A stretch of DNA of 64,000 nt from Vreelandella salicampi (GCF_013415105.1 NZ_JACCDF010000004.1:1-64000), one strand, 5' to 3'; numbered from the stretch's first letter, positions 37,929 to 51,823 are shown. Translations and numbers: made by a program. Notes: generated from the letters alone by a model not told the origin.

Positions 37929-39917
37929 TTAAGAGCCTGCCGGGCCGCCTAGTGGGTCGGACGGGCGGCGACGGGGTTCATCATCTTCTTCATCGTCGCC
38001 ATCGTGCGAGTCTTCCGGCGCCTTCTGAGAAGACCCTTCATCTACCGCTGAACCGCCGCCCGAGGGCGCCCCACCACTCGGGTCATCCCAACCCTCGGGA
38101 GGACGCGGATCACGGCCTGCCATGATGTCCTTAAGCTGAGTGGAGTCGATGGTTTCATACTTCATCAACGCTTCGGCCATGGCATCGAGCTTGGCGCGGT
38201 TGTCTTCGAGAATTTTGTACGCCTGCTCGTAGCAGCCATCGATGATCTTGCGTACCTCTTTATCCAGCCGCGTAGTGGTTTCACCCGACTTCATCTTGGC
38301 ACCGCCCTGACCTGAGCCGAGGAACTGATGCGACTCATCCTCGTCGTAGAGAACTGGCCCCATCTCATCCGACAAGCCCCACTTGGCGACCATGTTGTGG
38401 GCGAGTTCCGTGGCACGCTTGATATCATTCGATGCCCCAGTGGTCACGCCATTTGGCCCCAGTGTCATCTCCTCAGCAATACGACCGCCGAACAGCGAAC
38501 AGATTTGGCTAATGATCTGCTGGCGCGACAGGCTATAACGGTCCTCTTCCGGTAGGAACATGGTCACACCCAGCGCACGACCGCGCGGGATAATCGTCAC
38601 TTTGTAGACCGGATCATGCTCGGGCATCACCAGGCCGATAATGGCGTGCCCCGACTCGTGATAAGCCGTATTGAGCTTCTCTTTATCGGTCATGACCATG
38701 GACTTACGTTCAGAGCCCATCATGATTTTATCTTTGGCCTGCTCCAGCTCCTCCATGCTCACCAGACGCTTATTACCACGTGCGGCAAACAAGGCGGCCT
38801 CGTTAACCAGGTTGGCCAAATCGGCACCAGAGAAGCCGGGCGTACCGCGGGCAATCAATTGCGGTTTAACGTCATCGGCCAACGGTACCTTACGCAGGTG
38901 GACGCCAAGAATATGCTCACGACCGCGAATATCGGGCAGGCCGACGGTGACCTGGCGGTCAAAACGTCCTGGACGCAGGAGCGCCGGGTCAAGCACATCG
39001 GGGCGGTTAGTGGCCGCAATCACGATAATGCCTTCGTTCGGCTCGAAACCGTCCATTTCCACTAGCAACTGGTTGAGCGTTTGCTCACGCTCATCGTTGC
39101 CACCGCCCATGCCAGCACCGCGCGAGCGGCCTACGGCGTCAATCTCATCGATGAAGATAATGCACGGCGCCTGCTTTTTGGCCTGCTCGAACATGTCGCG
39201 TACACGCGACGCACCGACACCGACAAACATTTCAACGAAGTCAGAGCCCGAGATCGAGAAGAACGGCACCTTGGCTTCGCCGGCGATAGACTTAGCCAAC
39301 AGCGTTTTACCCGTACCTGGCGGGCCCACCATCAGCACACCGCGAGGGATCGTGCCCCCCAGACGCTGGAACTTGGTCGGGTCGCGCAAGAAGTCGACAA
39401 GCTCCTCGACTTCTTCTTTGGCTTCGTCACAACCGGCCACATCGGCAAAGGTGGTTTTAATCTGGTCGTTTGAGAGCAGCTTCGCTTTGGATTTACCAAA
39501 ACTCATCGGGCCACCTTTACCTCCACCGGCACCGCCCTGCATCTGACGCATGAAGAACATGAAGATAGCGAGAATCAGCAGAATCGGGAAGCTCGCGATC
39601 AATAAACGCGTCCAGATACTCTGCTGATCGGGTTTTGTACCCACGACGGTAACGTCGTTGGCAAGCAGATCATCCATTAGCTTGGGATCTTCCGCCGATG
39701 GACGGATCGTTTGGAACGAGGAGCCATCGGTACGCTCACCATTAATGGTGTAACCATCGATAGTGACACTGCGCACTTGCTGATTTTGCACCTGCTGCAC
39801 GAACTGTGAATAGTTCATGGTTTGAGGCGCGCTTTCCGTATTGAAGTTGTTGAACACTGTCAGCAGCACGGCCGCAATGACCAACCACAAAATCAGGTTC
39901 TTTGCCATATCGTTCAA
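37929..39917 (-). CDS. ftsH: ATP-dependent zinc metalloprotease FtsH
   Basis: Membrane-anchored hexameric AAA+ protease that degrades damaged membrane proteins and regulators such as sigma-32 and LpxC. The protein has TM1 ([17 protein letters not shown]), a periplasmic domain, TM2 near residue 110, Walker A GPPGTGKT, the SRH region, the zinc site HESGHA and an acidic, Gly/Ser-rich C-terminal tail ([13 protein letters not shown]). Two starts are possible: TTG at 39917 (MNDMAKN), with GAGGG upstream, or the ATG at 39908 (MAKNL), which matches E. coli but lacks a clear ribosome site. The 231 bases between it and rlmE show no gene. Confidence 0.95.
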   Translation of the reverse strand: MNDMAKNLILWLVIAAVLLTVFNNFNTESAPQTMNYSQFVQQVQNQQVRSVTIDGYTINGERTDGSSFQTIRPSAEDPKLMDDLLANDVTVVGTKPDQQSIWTRLLIASFPILLILAIFMFFMRQMQGGAGGGKGGPMSFGKSKAKLLSNDQIKTTFADVAGCDEAKEEVEELVDFLRDPTKFQRLGGTIPRGVLMVGPPGTGKTLLAKSIAGEAKVPFFSISGSDFVEMFVGVGASRVRDMFEQAKKQAPCIIFIDEIDAVGRSRGAGMGGGNDEREQTLNQLLVEMDGFEPNEGIIVIAATNRPDVLDPALLRPGRFDRQVTVGLPDIRGREHILGVHLRKVPLADDVKPQLIARGTPGFSGADLANLVNEAALFAARGNKRLVSMEELEQAKDKIMMGSERKSMVMTDKEKLNTAYHESGHAIIGLVMPEHDPVYKVTIIPRGRALGVTMFLPEEDRYSLSRQQIISQICSLFGGRIAEEMTLGPNGVTTGASNDIKRATELAHNMVAKWGLSDEMGPVLYDEDESHQFLGSGQGGAKMKSGETTTRLDKEVRKIIDGCYEQAYKILEDNRAKLDAMAEALMKYETIDSTQLKDIMAGRDPRPPEGWDDPSGGAPSGGGSAVDEGSSQKAPEDSHDGDDEEDDEPRRRPSDPLGGPAGS

Positions 39918-40148
39918 GGGGCTACCCTCATTACATAAATCTGTCAGTTAACGTTCGATACTGAGACCATACACCAGCATCAATCGTTCAACCATTGCCA
40001 AAGCGCTTACACTTTGGGCCAGTAATGCCACGCGTCTAAAACTTAAAGCTTCACAGACACACTGTGGCATACATTGCGATTACCTGTCTGGCAATCGCGT
40101 TGATAGAGCATCACTATCTGCAATGTAACGCGCCGCACACCGCGTGCA

Positions 40149-40796
40149 TTAGCCGTTAAATCCGTCAGCGAGTAAATACACTTCTCTTGAACGTGCCCGA
40201 GAAGCCTCCGGCTTACGCGTGACAACCTTGTTAAAGTCGCCGCGCAGCGCTTTTAAGTACGCATCAAACCCTTCACCTTGAAAAACCTTGGCCACAAAGC
40301 GCCCACCGGGTGAAAGCGTATCACGCGCAAGCTCCAGTGCCAGCTCCACCAAATACATGGCCTGAGGCTGGTCGATTGCCGCCATACCACTCATATTGGG
40401 GGCCATGTCCGACATCACAAGGTCAACAGGGCGATTGTTTAGCCGTTCGAGAATCGCGTTAAGCACGCTCTCTTCGGTGAAATCGCCTTGTATAAAGTCA
40501 ACGCCGGCTAGCGCGTCCATCTCCAGGATATCCGAGGCGATCACTACACCGTCGGAACCAACCTTTTCTGCGGCGACTTGGCTCCACCCACCCGGCGCGG
40601 CACCGAGGTCGATGACCGTCATCCCAGAGCGAAACAGTTTATCTTTTTCATCCAACGCTAGCAGCTTGTAACTCGCCCGAGAGCGATAGCCATCCTGCCA
40701 GCTCTGTTTGACGTAAGGATCGTCAAAATGCTCTTTCATCCAGCTGCCGCTGGCTTTACTTGCTTGGCGCTTACCGCCTTTGGGCTTTTGCTGCAT
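40149..40796 (-). CDS. rlmE: 23S rRNA (U2552) 2'-O-methyltransferase
   Basis: Heat-shock methyltransferase that methylates the 50S A-loop. Motifs: [13 protein letters not shown], the SAM-binding [25 protein letters not shown] and the late [13 protein letters not shown] with its catalytic Lys. The start at 40796 ([11 protein letters not shown]) gives 215 residues; a GTG at 40835 is an alternative. Upstream of ftsH as in E. coli and divergent from yhbY. Confidence 0.94.
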   Translation of the reverse strand: MQQKPKGGKRQASKASGSWMKEHFDDPYVKQSWQDGYRSRASYKLLALDEKDKLFRSGMTVIDLGAAPGGWSQVAAEKVGSDGVVIASDILEMDALAGVDFIQGDFTEESVLNAILERLNNRPVDLVMSDMAPNMSGMAAIDQPQAMYLVELALELARDTLSPGGRFVAKVFQGEGFDAYLKALRGDFNKVVTRKPEASRARSREVYLLADGFNG

Positions 40797-40895
40797 GGGG
40801 AATCTAATCGTATAAGTCGGGATGAGCGCTTTCACCTAGCGGCATTTCGCCGTAAGATGGAGCGTTAAGCGCAAACTGGGATACCGCAAGATACC

Positions 40896-41222
40896 ATGAG
40901 CTTGTCACAGGCACAAAAGAAAGCATTCCGTAGCATTGGCCACCACCTTAATCCGGTCGTGACCGTTTCGGAAAACGGCGTTTCGGAGAATTTGCTCGCG
41001 GAGCTCGGCCGCGCCTTACGCGACCATGAGCTGATCAAAGTTAAGCTTGCCTTGCCCGAGCGCGATGACCGCGCCGCCATGCTGGAAGAGCTAATTAACG
41101 CAAGCCAAGCCGAACAGATCCAAACCATCGGCAAGGTTGCGTTACTTTATCGCCATAATCCGCAGGCGAACCCGAAACTTTCCAACATCACACGTTTCGA
41201 GAATCATCACGGGCGTCGATAA
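40896..41222 (+). CDS. yhbY: RNA-binding protein YhbY
   Basis: Single CRS1/YhbY (CRM) domain protein associated with pre-50S particles. The family motifs are LSQAQKKAFRSIGHHLNPVVTVSENGVSENLLAEL, HELIKVKL and a G-containing loop IGKVALLYRHNP. Length 108 residues. It is alone between divergent rlmE and convergent greA. Confidence 0.93.
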   Translation: MSLSQAQKKAFRSIGHHLNPVVTVSENGVSENLLAELGRALRDHELIKVKLALPERDDRAAMLEELINASQAEQIQTIGKVALLYRHNPQANPKLSNITRFENHHGRR

Positions 41223-41255
41223 CGTCTCATCACATCAAGCGTGTAAGTCACAAGC

Positions 41256-41289
41256 AAACGCCCCACTGCCAACAGCAGCGGGGCGTTTT
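41256..41289. terminator. Shared terminator of yhbY and greA
   Basis: Stem AAACGCCCC/GGGGCGTTT (41256-41264 with 41280-41288) with an inner CTGC/GCAG pairing and flanking A and T residues, usable from both convergent genes. Confidence 0.82.
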
Positions 41290-41322
41290 ACATTGAGCGG
41301 TGCGGCACAGACCCAAAGGGCT

Positions 41323-41795
41323 TTAAATGTGCTCGACACTCTCGATTTCGTACTCGACTTCACCGCCCGGCGTTTTCACTGCGACCACGTCGCCAACTTC
41401 TTTACCGATCAGCGCACGCGCGATGGGCGAGGTGACGGAAATGCGCCCTTGTTTAATATTCGCCTCGTCCTCGCCGACGATGCGATAGGTCACCTCGTCA
41501 TCGGTATCGAGGTTTAAAAGCTCGACGGTAACGCCGAAGATCACTTTGCCGGTTTGCGGCAGCTTGGTCACATCGATCACTTGGGCGCTAGAGAGTTTAC
41601 TTTCAATCTCCTGGATACGCCCTTCAATAAACCCCTGCTGCTCACGCGCGGCGTGATATTCGGCGTTTTCCTTAAGGTCGCCGTGCTCACGTGCTTCAGC
41701 GATGGCCGCAATCACCTGAGGGCGAGCCTCACCCTTGAGATGATTGAGTTCATCACGAAGACTTTTTTCGCCCGCAACCGTCATCGGGACCTTAT

Positions 41796-41799
<4 letters not shown>
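41323..41799 (-). CDS. greA: Transcription elongation factor GreA
   Basis: Rescues backtracked RNA polymerase by stimulating transcript cleavage through its coiled-coil tip. It starts [22 protein letters not shown]; the acidic tip region is [31 protein letters not shown], and the C-terminal FKBP-like domain ends [22 protein letters not shown]. The start at 41799 gives 158 residues and overlaps the carB stop (ATGA), so the gene is at the end of the carAB operon. DksA and GreA compete for the same polymerase channel. Confidence 0.96.
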
Positions 41800-45026
<3,227 letters not shown>

Positions 45027-45101
45027 ATCGGTTCCCGCAAAAATGGTGACGAATAACGACGAATCTGGAACGGCTTTCGCGCGGCGGTTGTCGCGAACGA
45101 C

Positions 45102-46262
45102 TTAACGGCGCGCCCACATCATGGAGACGAAACGATCAAACAGCGGCGCCACGTCGCGCGGGCCGGGGCTCGCTTCCGGATGGCCTTGAAAGCTAAAGGC
45201 CGGGCGGTCGGTGCGCTCGATCCCCTGCAAGGTGCCATCAAATAGCGAGCGGTGCGTGGCGCGCACATTGGCGGGCAGACTCGCTTCGTCAGCGGCAAAA
45301 CCGTGGTTTTGGCTGGTGATCATTACCGTGCCGGTGTCGACGTCCTGCACCGGATGATTGGCACCGTGGTGGCCGTGGCTCATCTTCACCGTTTTGGCGC
45401 CACTCGCCAGCGCCAAGAGCTGATGACCGAGGCAAATACCAAATACCGGCATTTGGGTTTCCAGGATTTCCTGAATTGCCTTGATGGCATAGTCGCAGGG
45501 TTCCGGGTCACCGGGGCCGTTGGCGAGAAAGACGCCATCCGGGTTCATGGACAGCACCTCGGCGGCGGGGGTTTGCGCCGGCACCACGGTCAAACGGCAG
45601 CCACGCGAGGCCAGCATGCGCAGAATGTTGCGCTTAACGCCGTAATCGTAAGCCACCACATGGAAGGGTCGCTCGATGGTAGTAGCGTCTTGGTACCCCT
45701 CACCCAACGCCCATTCGCCTTCGCTCCACTCGTAGGGCGACTGGCAGGAAACCACCTTGGCCAGGTCCATGCCCTTAAGCCCGGGGAACGCCTTGGCAGC
45801 GGCCAGCGCGCGCTCAACGGCGTCATCGCCCTCTGCCTCAGCGCCCGCCAGAATCGCCCCGTTTTGTGCGCCTTTGTTACGCAAAATGCGCGTTAGCCGG
45901 CGGGTGTCGATATCGGCAATGCCCAGAACGTTCTGGCTTGTTAGATAATCCGACAGCGTCTGCTCACTGCGAAAGCTGCTGGCGAGCAGCGGCAAATCGC
46001 GAATCACCAGCCCCGCAGCGGCAATCGCGCCGGACTCAACGTCTTCGGCGTTAACGCCGGTATTGCCGATATGGGGGTAAGTCAGGGTGACGATTTGGCG
46101 GGTATAGGAGGGGTCGGTGAGGATTTCTTGATAGCCAGTCATGGCCGTATTGAACACCACCTCACCGCTGGTTTTTCCTTCGGCGCCGATGGCGGTGCCG
46201 TGGAACACACTGCCATCTTCTAAGGCCAATATCGCGGGTTTGCTCAATGCGGGGTTATTCAA
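45102..46262 (-). CDS. carA: Carbamoyl-phosphate synthase small subunit
   Basis: Glutaminase subunit feeding ammonia to CarB. The N-terminal domain starts [15 protein letters not shown]; the class I amidotransferase triad cysteine is in [12 protein letters not shown], with [10 protein letters not shown] and the late His-Pro-Glu (GHPEASPGP). The likely start is a TTG at 46262 (TTG-AAT-AAC), because GGGAGG lies 7 bases upstream; the ATG at 46277 would place that ribosome site inside the gene. The start codon overlaps the stop of an upstream open frame (TTGA). A candidate attenuator precedes it. Confidence 0.94.
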   Translation of the reverse strand: MNNPALSKPAILALEDGSVFHGTAIGAEGKTSGEVVFNTAMTGYQEILTDPSYTRQIVTLTYPHIGNTGVNAEDVESGAIAAAGLVIRDLPLLASSFRSEQTLSDYLTSQNVLGIADIDTRRLTRILRNKGAQNGAILAGAEAEGDDAVERALAAAKAFPGLKGMDLAKVVSCQSPYEWSEGEWALGEGYQDATTIERPFHVVAYDYGVKRNILRMLASRGCRLTVVPAQTPAAEVLSMNPDGVFLANGPGDPEPCDYAIKAIQEILETQMPVFGICLGHQLLALASGAKTVKMSHGHHGANHPVQDVDTGTVMITSQNHGFAADEASLPANVRATHRSLFDGTLQGIERTDRPAFSFQGHPEASPGPRDVAPLFDRFVSMMWARR

Positions 46263-46347
46263 GACATATCCTCCCATGCTGGATAAGCGCCCTTGGGCGC
46301 AGGCGCAGCGTTCCGGTAACAGCGTTTGCGGGCAAACGTCGAGTCGT

Positions 46348-46392
46348 AAAAAAGCGGGACGAAGCCGATCAAAAAACCGGTCTCATCCCGCT
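46348..46392 (-). promoter_or_regulatory. carAB leader terminator/attenuator
   Basis: On the minus strand, 85 bases before carA, the stem AGCGGGA/TCCCGCT (46392-46386 with 46359-46353) is extended by partial pairing and followed by TTTTTT, forming an intrinsic terminator inside the operon leader. The loop contains a second run of six T (46376-46371). A short open frame runs into the loop. This is the layout of pyrimidine attenuation, in which coupled translation prevents termination; Pseudomonas carAB is recalled to use leader-peptide attenuation. The other bases of 46263-46541 show no gene. Confidence 0.6.
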
Positions 46393-46422
46393 TGTTGTTC
46401 TTTTCCATGATGCGGCCATCAT
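46369..46422 (-). CDS. Possible carAB leader peptide
   Basis: A 17-codon frame reading [17 protein letters not shown]. It starts with tandem ATGs 4 bases or less after a GGAG and stops with TGA exactly at the T6 run in the loop of the carAB attenuator. It contains two AGA arginine codons, rare in this GC-rich genome. A different frame from 46408 (MEKNNKRDE) runs through the terminator and stops over the carA start, so which, if either, is translated is unclear. The leader also carries an A-rich AAGAACAACAA stretch. Confidence 0.3.
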   Translation of the reverse strand: MMAASWKRTTSGMRPVF

Positions 46423-46541
46423 GCTCCATCACACTGATGCAGCGGGCTGCTTTATTCGCCACCCGGCCAAAATTTTTGAAATGTTACAGGATTTTGGCGC
46501 CAGCGGCTAGCCCCGTTATCCAAGCACCACGGAGCTAAGCC

Positions 46542-47381
<840 letters not shown>

Positions 47382-47451
47382 CTACTAGAGATAAAAAAGT
47401 GACCGCGATTATAGCAGACGCGTGGAGGGAATCCGTGCCTCAGGCCAGCGG

Positions 47452-47733
47452 TTAGTTTTCCCAAATGATGACCAGCGCCTCATCCCCCGCCACCTGCATT
47501 AGCTGGCGCTCCACTACGCCTTCCAACGTATCCAGGTGTTCTTCTTCAAGCGTCTCAATCGCCACCGCCAGCGTTTCTTCATCGGCTCGCATCAGGCAAG
47601 TACCCGACGCAAAGGCAATTCTTGCCTCTTGCGCTGAGTGTTCAACCTCAAATTCAGGCGCCCAATGCTTGCATAAGCGATCAATCAAGTGCTCGCCAGA
47701 GGGCGTGGCGATTTCAGCACGGGATAGGGACAT
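47452..47733 (-). CDS. DUF2218 domain protein
   Basis: A 93-residue cytoplasmic protein whose pattern (AEIATPSGEHLIDRLCKHWAPEFEVEHSAQEARIAF, LEGVVERQLMQVAGDEALVIIWEN) matches the DUF2218 family, often found beside iron-siderophore transport or siderophore-interacting proteins. The start at 47733 is preceded by GGAG 8 bases upstream. It is divergent from the ABC transporter at 47992, with a 258-base intergenic region that could hold a shared iron-responsive control site. The biochemical function is unknown. Confidence 0.8.
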   Translation of the reverse strand: MSLSRAEIATPSGEHLIDRLCKHWAPEFEVEHSAQEARIAFASGTCLMRADEETLAVAIETLEEEHLDTLEGVVERQLMQVAGDEALVIIWEN

Positions 47734-47883
47734 GAGGATTCTCCGCATCGGTAGCGAGTGATATCCATTAGCTTAGTGCGCGCACCTCCAAGATGCCAAG
47801 CAACGGCTGGGCGTTCGCTGCAACAAAGCATTCACGAGCAGCATCTCGACAGCCGCTGCGGTTTCCGCAATAATGGCAACCCT

Positions 47884-47905
47884 TGAGAATGCGAATTATA
47901 CGCAG
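47884..47905. promoter_or_regulatory. Possible Fur box
   Basis: TGAGAATGCGAATTATACG carries two adjacent hexamers resembling GATAAT (GAGAAT 5/6, GCGAAT 4/6). It is positioned about 90-110 bases before the iron-transporter gene and between divergent DUF2218 and ABC genes. The match is only partial; function is inferred from context. Confidence 0.4.
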
Positions 47906-47991
47906 AACATATTTTATTACCTGCTCGTCTGGATGGATGGCGCAGACGCTCTCCCATCAGCTTAATTTATCAACTGGTTATAAAGGCATTT

Positions 47992-49119
47992 ATGGCTACC
48001 CACATCTCTAAAATTCTGCTCGGTGCTCTATCCGTATTGAGTTGCGCCACCGCTGCCGCTGACGACATCACCGTGACCGACGTTACCGGTCGCCAAGTCA
48101 CGTTAGATGCCCCCGCCGAGCGAGTTATCTTAGGCGAAGGTCGGCAAATTTATCTGCTGGGGTTACTCGAACCTGAAGACCCGTTTGCCCATGTGGTCGG
48201 CTGGCGGGAAGACTTTTCCCAGGCAGACCCTGACAACTATGCTCGCTACGCTGAGCGCTTCCCGGAAATTGAAGCGATCCCCACCTTTGGCGGGTTCAAG
48301 GACGGCACCTTCGATGTGGAGCAGGCCGCGTCACTGACACCCGACGTCGTGCTGATGAACCTTGAAGCAAAAGCCGCCACCGAAGACGCCGGCTACGACG
48401 ACAAGTTGGCCGAGCTGGATATTCCCATTGTTTACGTGGATTTTCGTGAAGATCCCATCGCGCACACCATTCCCTCTATGCGGATCATCGGTAAGCTAAT
48501 GGGCGAAGAAGCCGCCGCCGAGGACTTTATCGCGTTCGCGGAAGAACAGATGGCGCGGGTAACCGATGTCATCGAGCAGGCCGACCCCGAGCGTCCCAGC
48601 GCATTCATTGACCGGGCAGGCGGCTACTCGGACGAGTGCTGCATGAGCTTTGGCCCTGCCAACTTTGGCGAATACGTCGCCCTGGCAGGTGGTACCAACA
48701 TTGCCGCGGATATTATCCCCAACACCTTCGGAACGTTGAATCCCGAGCAAATTATCGCCGCCAATCCAGATCACATGGTCGTAACCGGCGGCAGTTGGGA
48801 TGCCTACGTGCCGGGCGGTGATTGGGTCGGCGTCGGGCCTGGCGCTGACATGGAGAAGGCGCAGGCCAAGCTCGAGGCCCTCACTGAGCGCACTGCCATG
48901 ACCGGCATTCAGGCGGTCGAGTCGGATAATGTCCACGCCATCTGGCACCAGTTCTACAACAGCCCCTATTATTTTGTCGCCATCCAGCAATTGGCGAAGT
49001 GGCTGCACCCTGACCTGTTTACCGACCTGGATCCGGAAGCCACCATGGCTGAACTGCATGATCGCTTTTTGCCCATCGACTACGAACCCGGCTACTGGTT
49101 ATCCTTGAATGACGACTGA
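47992..49119 (+). CDS. Siderophore-type ABC transporter binding protein
   Basis: Periplasmic binding protein of the FepB/BtuF (TroA-like) class, 375 residues. Residues 1-24 form a signal peptide (ISKILLGALSVLSCATAAAD), without a lipobox. The mature protein starts ITVTDVTGRQVTLDAPAERVIL, typical of iron-chelate binders, with a second domain from about residue 190 (RPSAFIDRAGGYSDECCMSFG). The paired cysteines (ECCM) are unusual for the family. It overlaps the permease gene by 11 bases. The ligand, probably a ferric siderophore or heme, cannot be fixed. Confidence 0.85.
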   Translation: MATHISKILLGALSVLSCATAAADDITVTDVTGRQVTLDAPAERVILGEGRQIYLLGLLEPEDPFAHVVGWREDFSQADPDNYARYAERFPEIEAIPTFGGFKDGTFDVEQAASLTPDVVLMNLEAKAATEDAGYDDKLAELDIPIVYVDFREDPIAHTIPSMRIIGKLMGEEAAAEDFIAFAEEQMARVTDVIEQADPERPSAFIDRAGGYSDECCMSFGPANFGEYVALAGGTNIAADIIPNTFGTLNPEQIIAANPDHMVVTGGSWDAYVPGGDWVGVGPGADMEKAQAKLEALTERTAMTGIQAVESDNVHAIWHQFYNSPYYFVAIQQLAKWLHPDLFTDLDPEATMAELHDRFLPIDYEPGYWLSLNDD

Positions 49120-50188
49120 AAGCATTGCGACAACACCTAACGCGCCGGATTCACAGGGGCGTGCTTTTTATCGCAGCCAGGTATTTCGCCGCCAGATGAT
49201 TCTGGCGGCACTGGTTTTAGCGCTATTTTTCAGCCTGTGCGTTGATCTAGCCCTTGGTCCGGCGCGCTATAGCCTGGGCGAAGTGATCGCTGCCTTGCTC
49301 ACCCCTGACAACGTCAGCCAGCAGGCGCGTGTCATCCTTTGGGAGATACGCATGCCGGTAGCACTGATGGCGCTCGTGGTCGGCGCCAGTCTCTCGGTGG
49401 CCGGTGCCCAGATGCAAACCATTCTGAGCAACCCGCTGGCCAGCCCGTTCACTCTGGGGATCTCCGCCGGGGCGAGCTTTGGCGCTGCCCTGGGGCTCGC
49501 TTTTGGCGTTGCGATTATTCCCACCGCCATCGAGTACGTCGTGCCCATCAATGCGTTTTTGATGGCCATGGTGACGGCTTTTCTGATTCATGCCCTAAGC
49601 CTTAAGCGTGGCGTAACGGTGGAAACCATCGTCTTGCTCGGCATTGCCATGGTGTTTATTTTCAATTCGCTGATGGCGCTGATTCAGTTTTTTGCCAGCC
49701 AACAGGCCGTGGCCGCTGTGGTGTTTTGGACCATGGGCAGTTTGACCAAAGCCACCTGGCCGAAATTTTGGATTGCGCTTGGTGTGCTGGCCACCGTAAT
49801 GCCTTTGCTTGCGCGCCACGGCTGGGCACTTACCGCCATGCGCCTGGGCGACGCTAAAGCCGAAAGCATGGGCGTAAGGCCCCGGTCACTGCGCTTAGAA
49901 GTACTGGTGCTGGTGTCGTTGCTGGCCGCCATTGCCGTGGCCTTTGTCGGCACCATTGGCTTTATTGGTTTAGTCGGGCCGCATATTGCACGCATTCTGC
50001 TAGGCGAAGATCAGCGCTTCTTTTTGCCCGGCTCCGCCCTTTGCGGTGCACTGATTCTGTCTGTTGGCTCGGTGATTTCCAAAATCATTATTCCAGGCAC
50101 CATTATTCCCATTGGGATTATTACCTCCCTGGTGGGCATCCCCTTCTTTCTGTTTCTCGTGCTTAACCACAAGAAGGCTTCATGGTAA
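49109..50188 (+). CDS. FecCD-family ABC transporter permease
   Basis: Inner-membrane permease of the iron-siderophore/B12 type, 359 residues with about nine to ten helices. Family signatures: LWEIRMPVALMALVVGASLSVAGAQMQTILSNPLASPFTLGISAGASFGAAL, and the cytoplasmic coupling helix near DAKAESMGVRPRSL. The C terminus GLVGPHIARILLGEDQRFFLPGSALCGA is strongly conserved. It overlaps the neighbours on both sides, indicating a single translational unit. Single permease gene, so presumably a homodimer. Confidence 0.9.
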   Translation: MTTESIATTPNAPDSQGRAFYRSQVFRRQMILAALVLALFFSLCVDLALGPARYSLGEVIAALLTPDNVSQQARVILWEIRMPVALMALVVGASLSVAGAQMQTILSNPLASPFTLGISAGASFGAALGLAFGVAIIPTAIEYVVPINAFLMAMVTAFLIHALSLKRGVTVETIVLLGIAMVFIFNSLMALIQFFASQQAVAAVVFWTMGSLTKATWPKFWIALGVLATVMPLLARHGWALTAMRLGDAKAESMGVRPRSLRLEVLVLVSLLAAIAVAFVGTIGFIGLVGPHIARILLGEDQRFFLPGSALCGALILSVGSVISKIIIPGTIIPIGIITSLVGIPFFLFLVLNHKKASW

Positions 50189-50931
50189 CCCTACAGCTGA
50201 ACCACGTTTCTGCCCGTTACGGGCGTCATCCTATTGTGCAGGATATCACCACCCCTTGTTTTCAAGGCGGGCAAGTGGTGGCACTACTTGGCCCTAATGC
50301 CGCAGGCAAGTCGACGCTTTTTCGACGCATATTAGGACTGCTCAAAGGCGAAGGTGAGGTTGCCATCAGCGGCACAAACGCCGAACGCCCGGTGGCCTAC
50401 ATGCCCCAGGAGACGGGCGCTAAAGCAGTGCTGACGGTGTATGAGTCGGTGCTCTTGGCACGCATGCAAGGGCGCAGCCTTAAAGTGCAGGCGGCAGACT
50501 TGGCTCAGGTCGACCGTGCGCTTTCAGAGCTCAATATCAGCGCGCTCGGCGAACGCGATATAGGCGACTTGAGCGGCGGGCAGCGCCAACTGGTGAGCGC
50601 CGCTCAGGCCCTAGTTCAAGAGCCGGATATTTTGATGCTGGATGAACCTACCTCGGCACTCGACCTTAACCGCCAAATCAATCTGCTAGGCGTACTTAGG
50701 CGACTTGCCGACGAACGCAATATGCTGATTATGGTCGCCCTGCACGACCTTGGGCACGCGCTGCGCTTCGCTGATGCTGCCATGATGCTTGAGAATGGCC
50801 GCTTAATTGCCTGCGGCCCCACCGCAGACGTGATTACCCCAACGTTGCTGCGTCAGGTGTATCGCGTAGAGGCGCGCATCGAGCCATGCTCAAAGGGCCG
50901 CCTTCAGCTTATTGTCGAAGAGGCCGTTTAG
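50182..50931 (+). CDS. Siderophore-type ABC transporter ATPase
   Basis: FepC/BtuD-class nucleotide-binding subunit, 249 residues. Walker A is LGPNAAGKSTLFRRIL (A in place of the common G), Q-loop MPQETG, signature LSGGQRQLVSAAQAL, Walker B ILMLDEPTSALD and H-loop VALHDLGHALRFAD. It powers import by the binding protein and permease encoded just upstream. The last 23 bases overlap the convergent EamA gene. Confidence 0.92.
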   Translation: MVTLQLNHVSARYGRHPIVQDITTPCFQGGQVVALLGPNAAGKSTLFRRILGLLKGEGEVAISGTNAERPVAYMPQETGAKAVLTVYESVLLARMQGRSLKVQAADLAQVDRALSELNISALGERDIGDLSGGQRQLVSAAQALVQEPDILMLDEPTSALDLNRQINLLGVLRRLADERNMLIMVALHDLGHALRFADAAMMLENGRLIACGPTADVITPTLLRQVYRVEARIEPCSKGRLQLIVEEAV

Positions 50932-51823
50932 CCCTTAACCTAAGCCGCCGCCCTTCCATCGCCGCTAGCGCTACCCCGCTTAACATCAACGGGAGCGCTA
51001 GCAGGAAGCCGCTGGAGACCGGTATGCCAAACAGCACCCAATCGGCGAGCACGGGCCACACCAGGGCAATATATTCAAAAGGTGCCAAACGTGACGCTTC
51101 GGCGTAGCGCAGGGCTAATGTCATCGCAATATGCGCGGCACCACCAAACAGGCCCGATAGCACTAAAAGCGCAAACTCCACCCGACTGAGCGCTGCCCAA
51201 CCCAGCGGGAGCGTTGCCAATCCGGCCAGCGCCGCCACCAAAATAAAGTAGAAAGCGATTGAGGCGGCACTCTCCGTTCGCGAAATACGTCTCACGGTTA
51301 GTAACGCCCCAGCGGTTAATAGCGCACTCAGTGCCCCCAGCGCGTAACCGGCCACTTGGCCACTACTGGAACTGGCATTGAGCCCAGGCAAGATCAGCAC
51401 GGCGACCCCAGCAAGCGCCAGCACTACGCCACCCGCACGATTAAGCGAGAAGCGCTCGCCCAGCAGCAGCACACCACCTACCGCCATAAAGACCGGCGTT
51501 AGCTGGGCTAATAGTGTCGCCTCGGCGACTGGCAGTAGCGCCACCGCCGCAAAGGAGGCAAACATTGCCGCCGCCCCTAACCCCGAGCGTAATGCATGCC
51601 CCAGCGGACGACGCGTGGCCAACCCTTGAGGGAACTCCCGGCGCAACATCAAAAACACCACGATGGGCAACAAGGCAAACAACGAGCGGAAAAACACCGA
51701 CTGCCCCACTGGCACCTCGTCACTCACCGCCTTGATACATACCAACATGCCGGTAAACAGCGCGCCAGAAAGCACGCGTAACACAATCCCCAAGCCGGGG
51801 CGCGTTTCTCCATCTCCCTGCAT
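50909..51823 (-). CDS. EamA/DMT-family transporter
   Basis: Inner-membrane drug/metabolite transporter, 304 residues, with two EamA repeats totalling about ten helices (GALFTGMLVCIKAVSDEVPVGQSVFFRSLFALLPIVVF; later EATLLAQLTPVFMAVGGVLLLGERFS and the second-repeat equivalent near APFEYIALVWPVLADWVLFG). Members export amino acids, nucleosides or other small metabolites; the substrate is unknown. It ends convergently into the ABC ATPase gene. Confidence 0.86.
   Translation of the reverse strand: MQGDGETRPGLGIVLRVLSGALFTGMLVCIKAVSDEVPVGQSVFFRSLFALLPIVVFLMLRREFPQGLATRRPLGHALRSGLGAAAMFASFAAVALLPVAEATLLAQLTPVFMAVGGVLLLGERFSLNRAGGVVLALAGVAVLILPGLNASSSSGQVAGYALGALSALLTAGALLTVRRISRTESAASIAFYFILVAALAGLATLPLGWAALSRVEFALLVLSGLFGGAAHIAMTLALRYAEASRLAPFEYIALVWPVLADWVLFGIPVSSGFLLALPLMLSGVALAAMEGRRLRLRAKRPLRQ

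Noticed and set aside
39918-40148. Heat-shock promoter or small RNA between rlmE and ftsH
   Set aside because: A GTTGAA element occurs but no CCCCAT partner, and no strong hairpin with a T run was seen.
46259-46462. 67-codon frame running into the carA start
   Set aside because: Not called as a gene because ribosome sites are weak and it passes through a terminator hairpin; kept only as an alternative in the attenuator finding.
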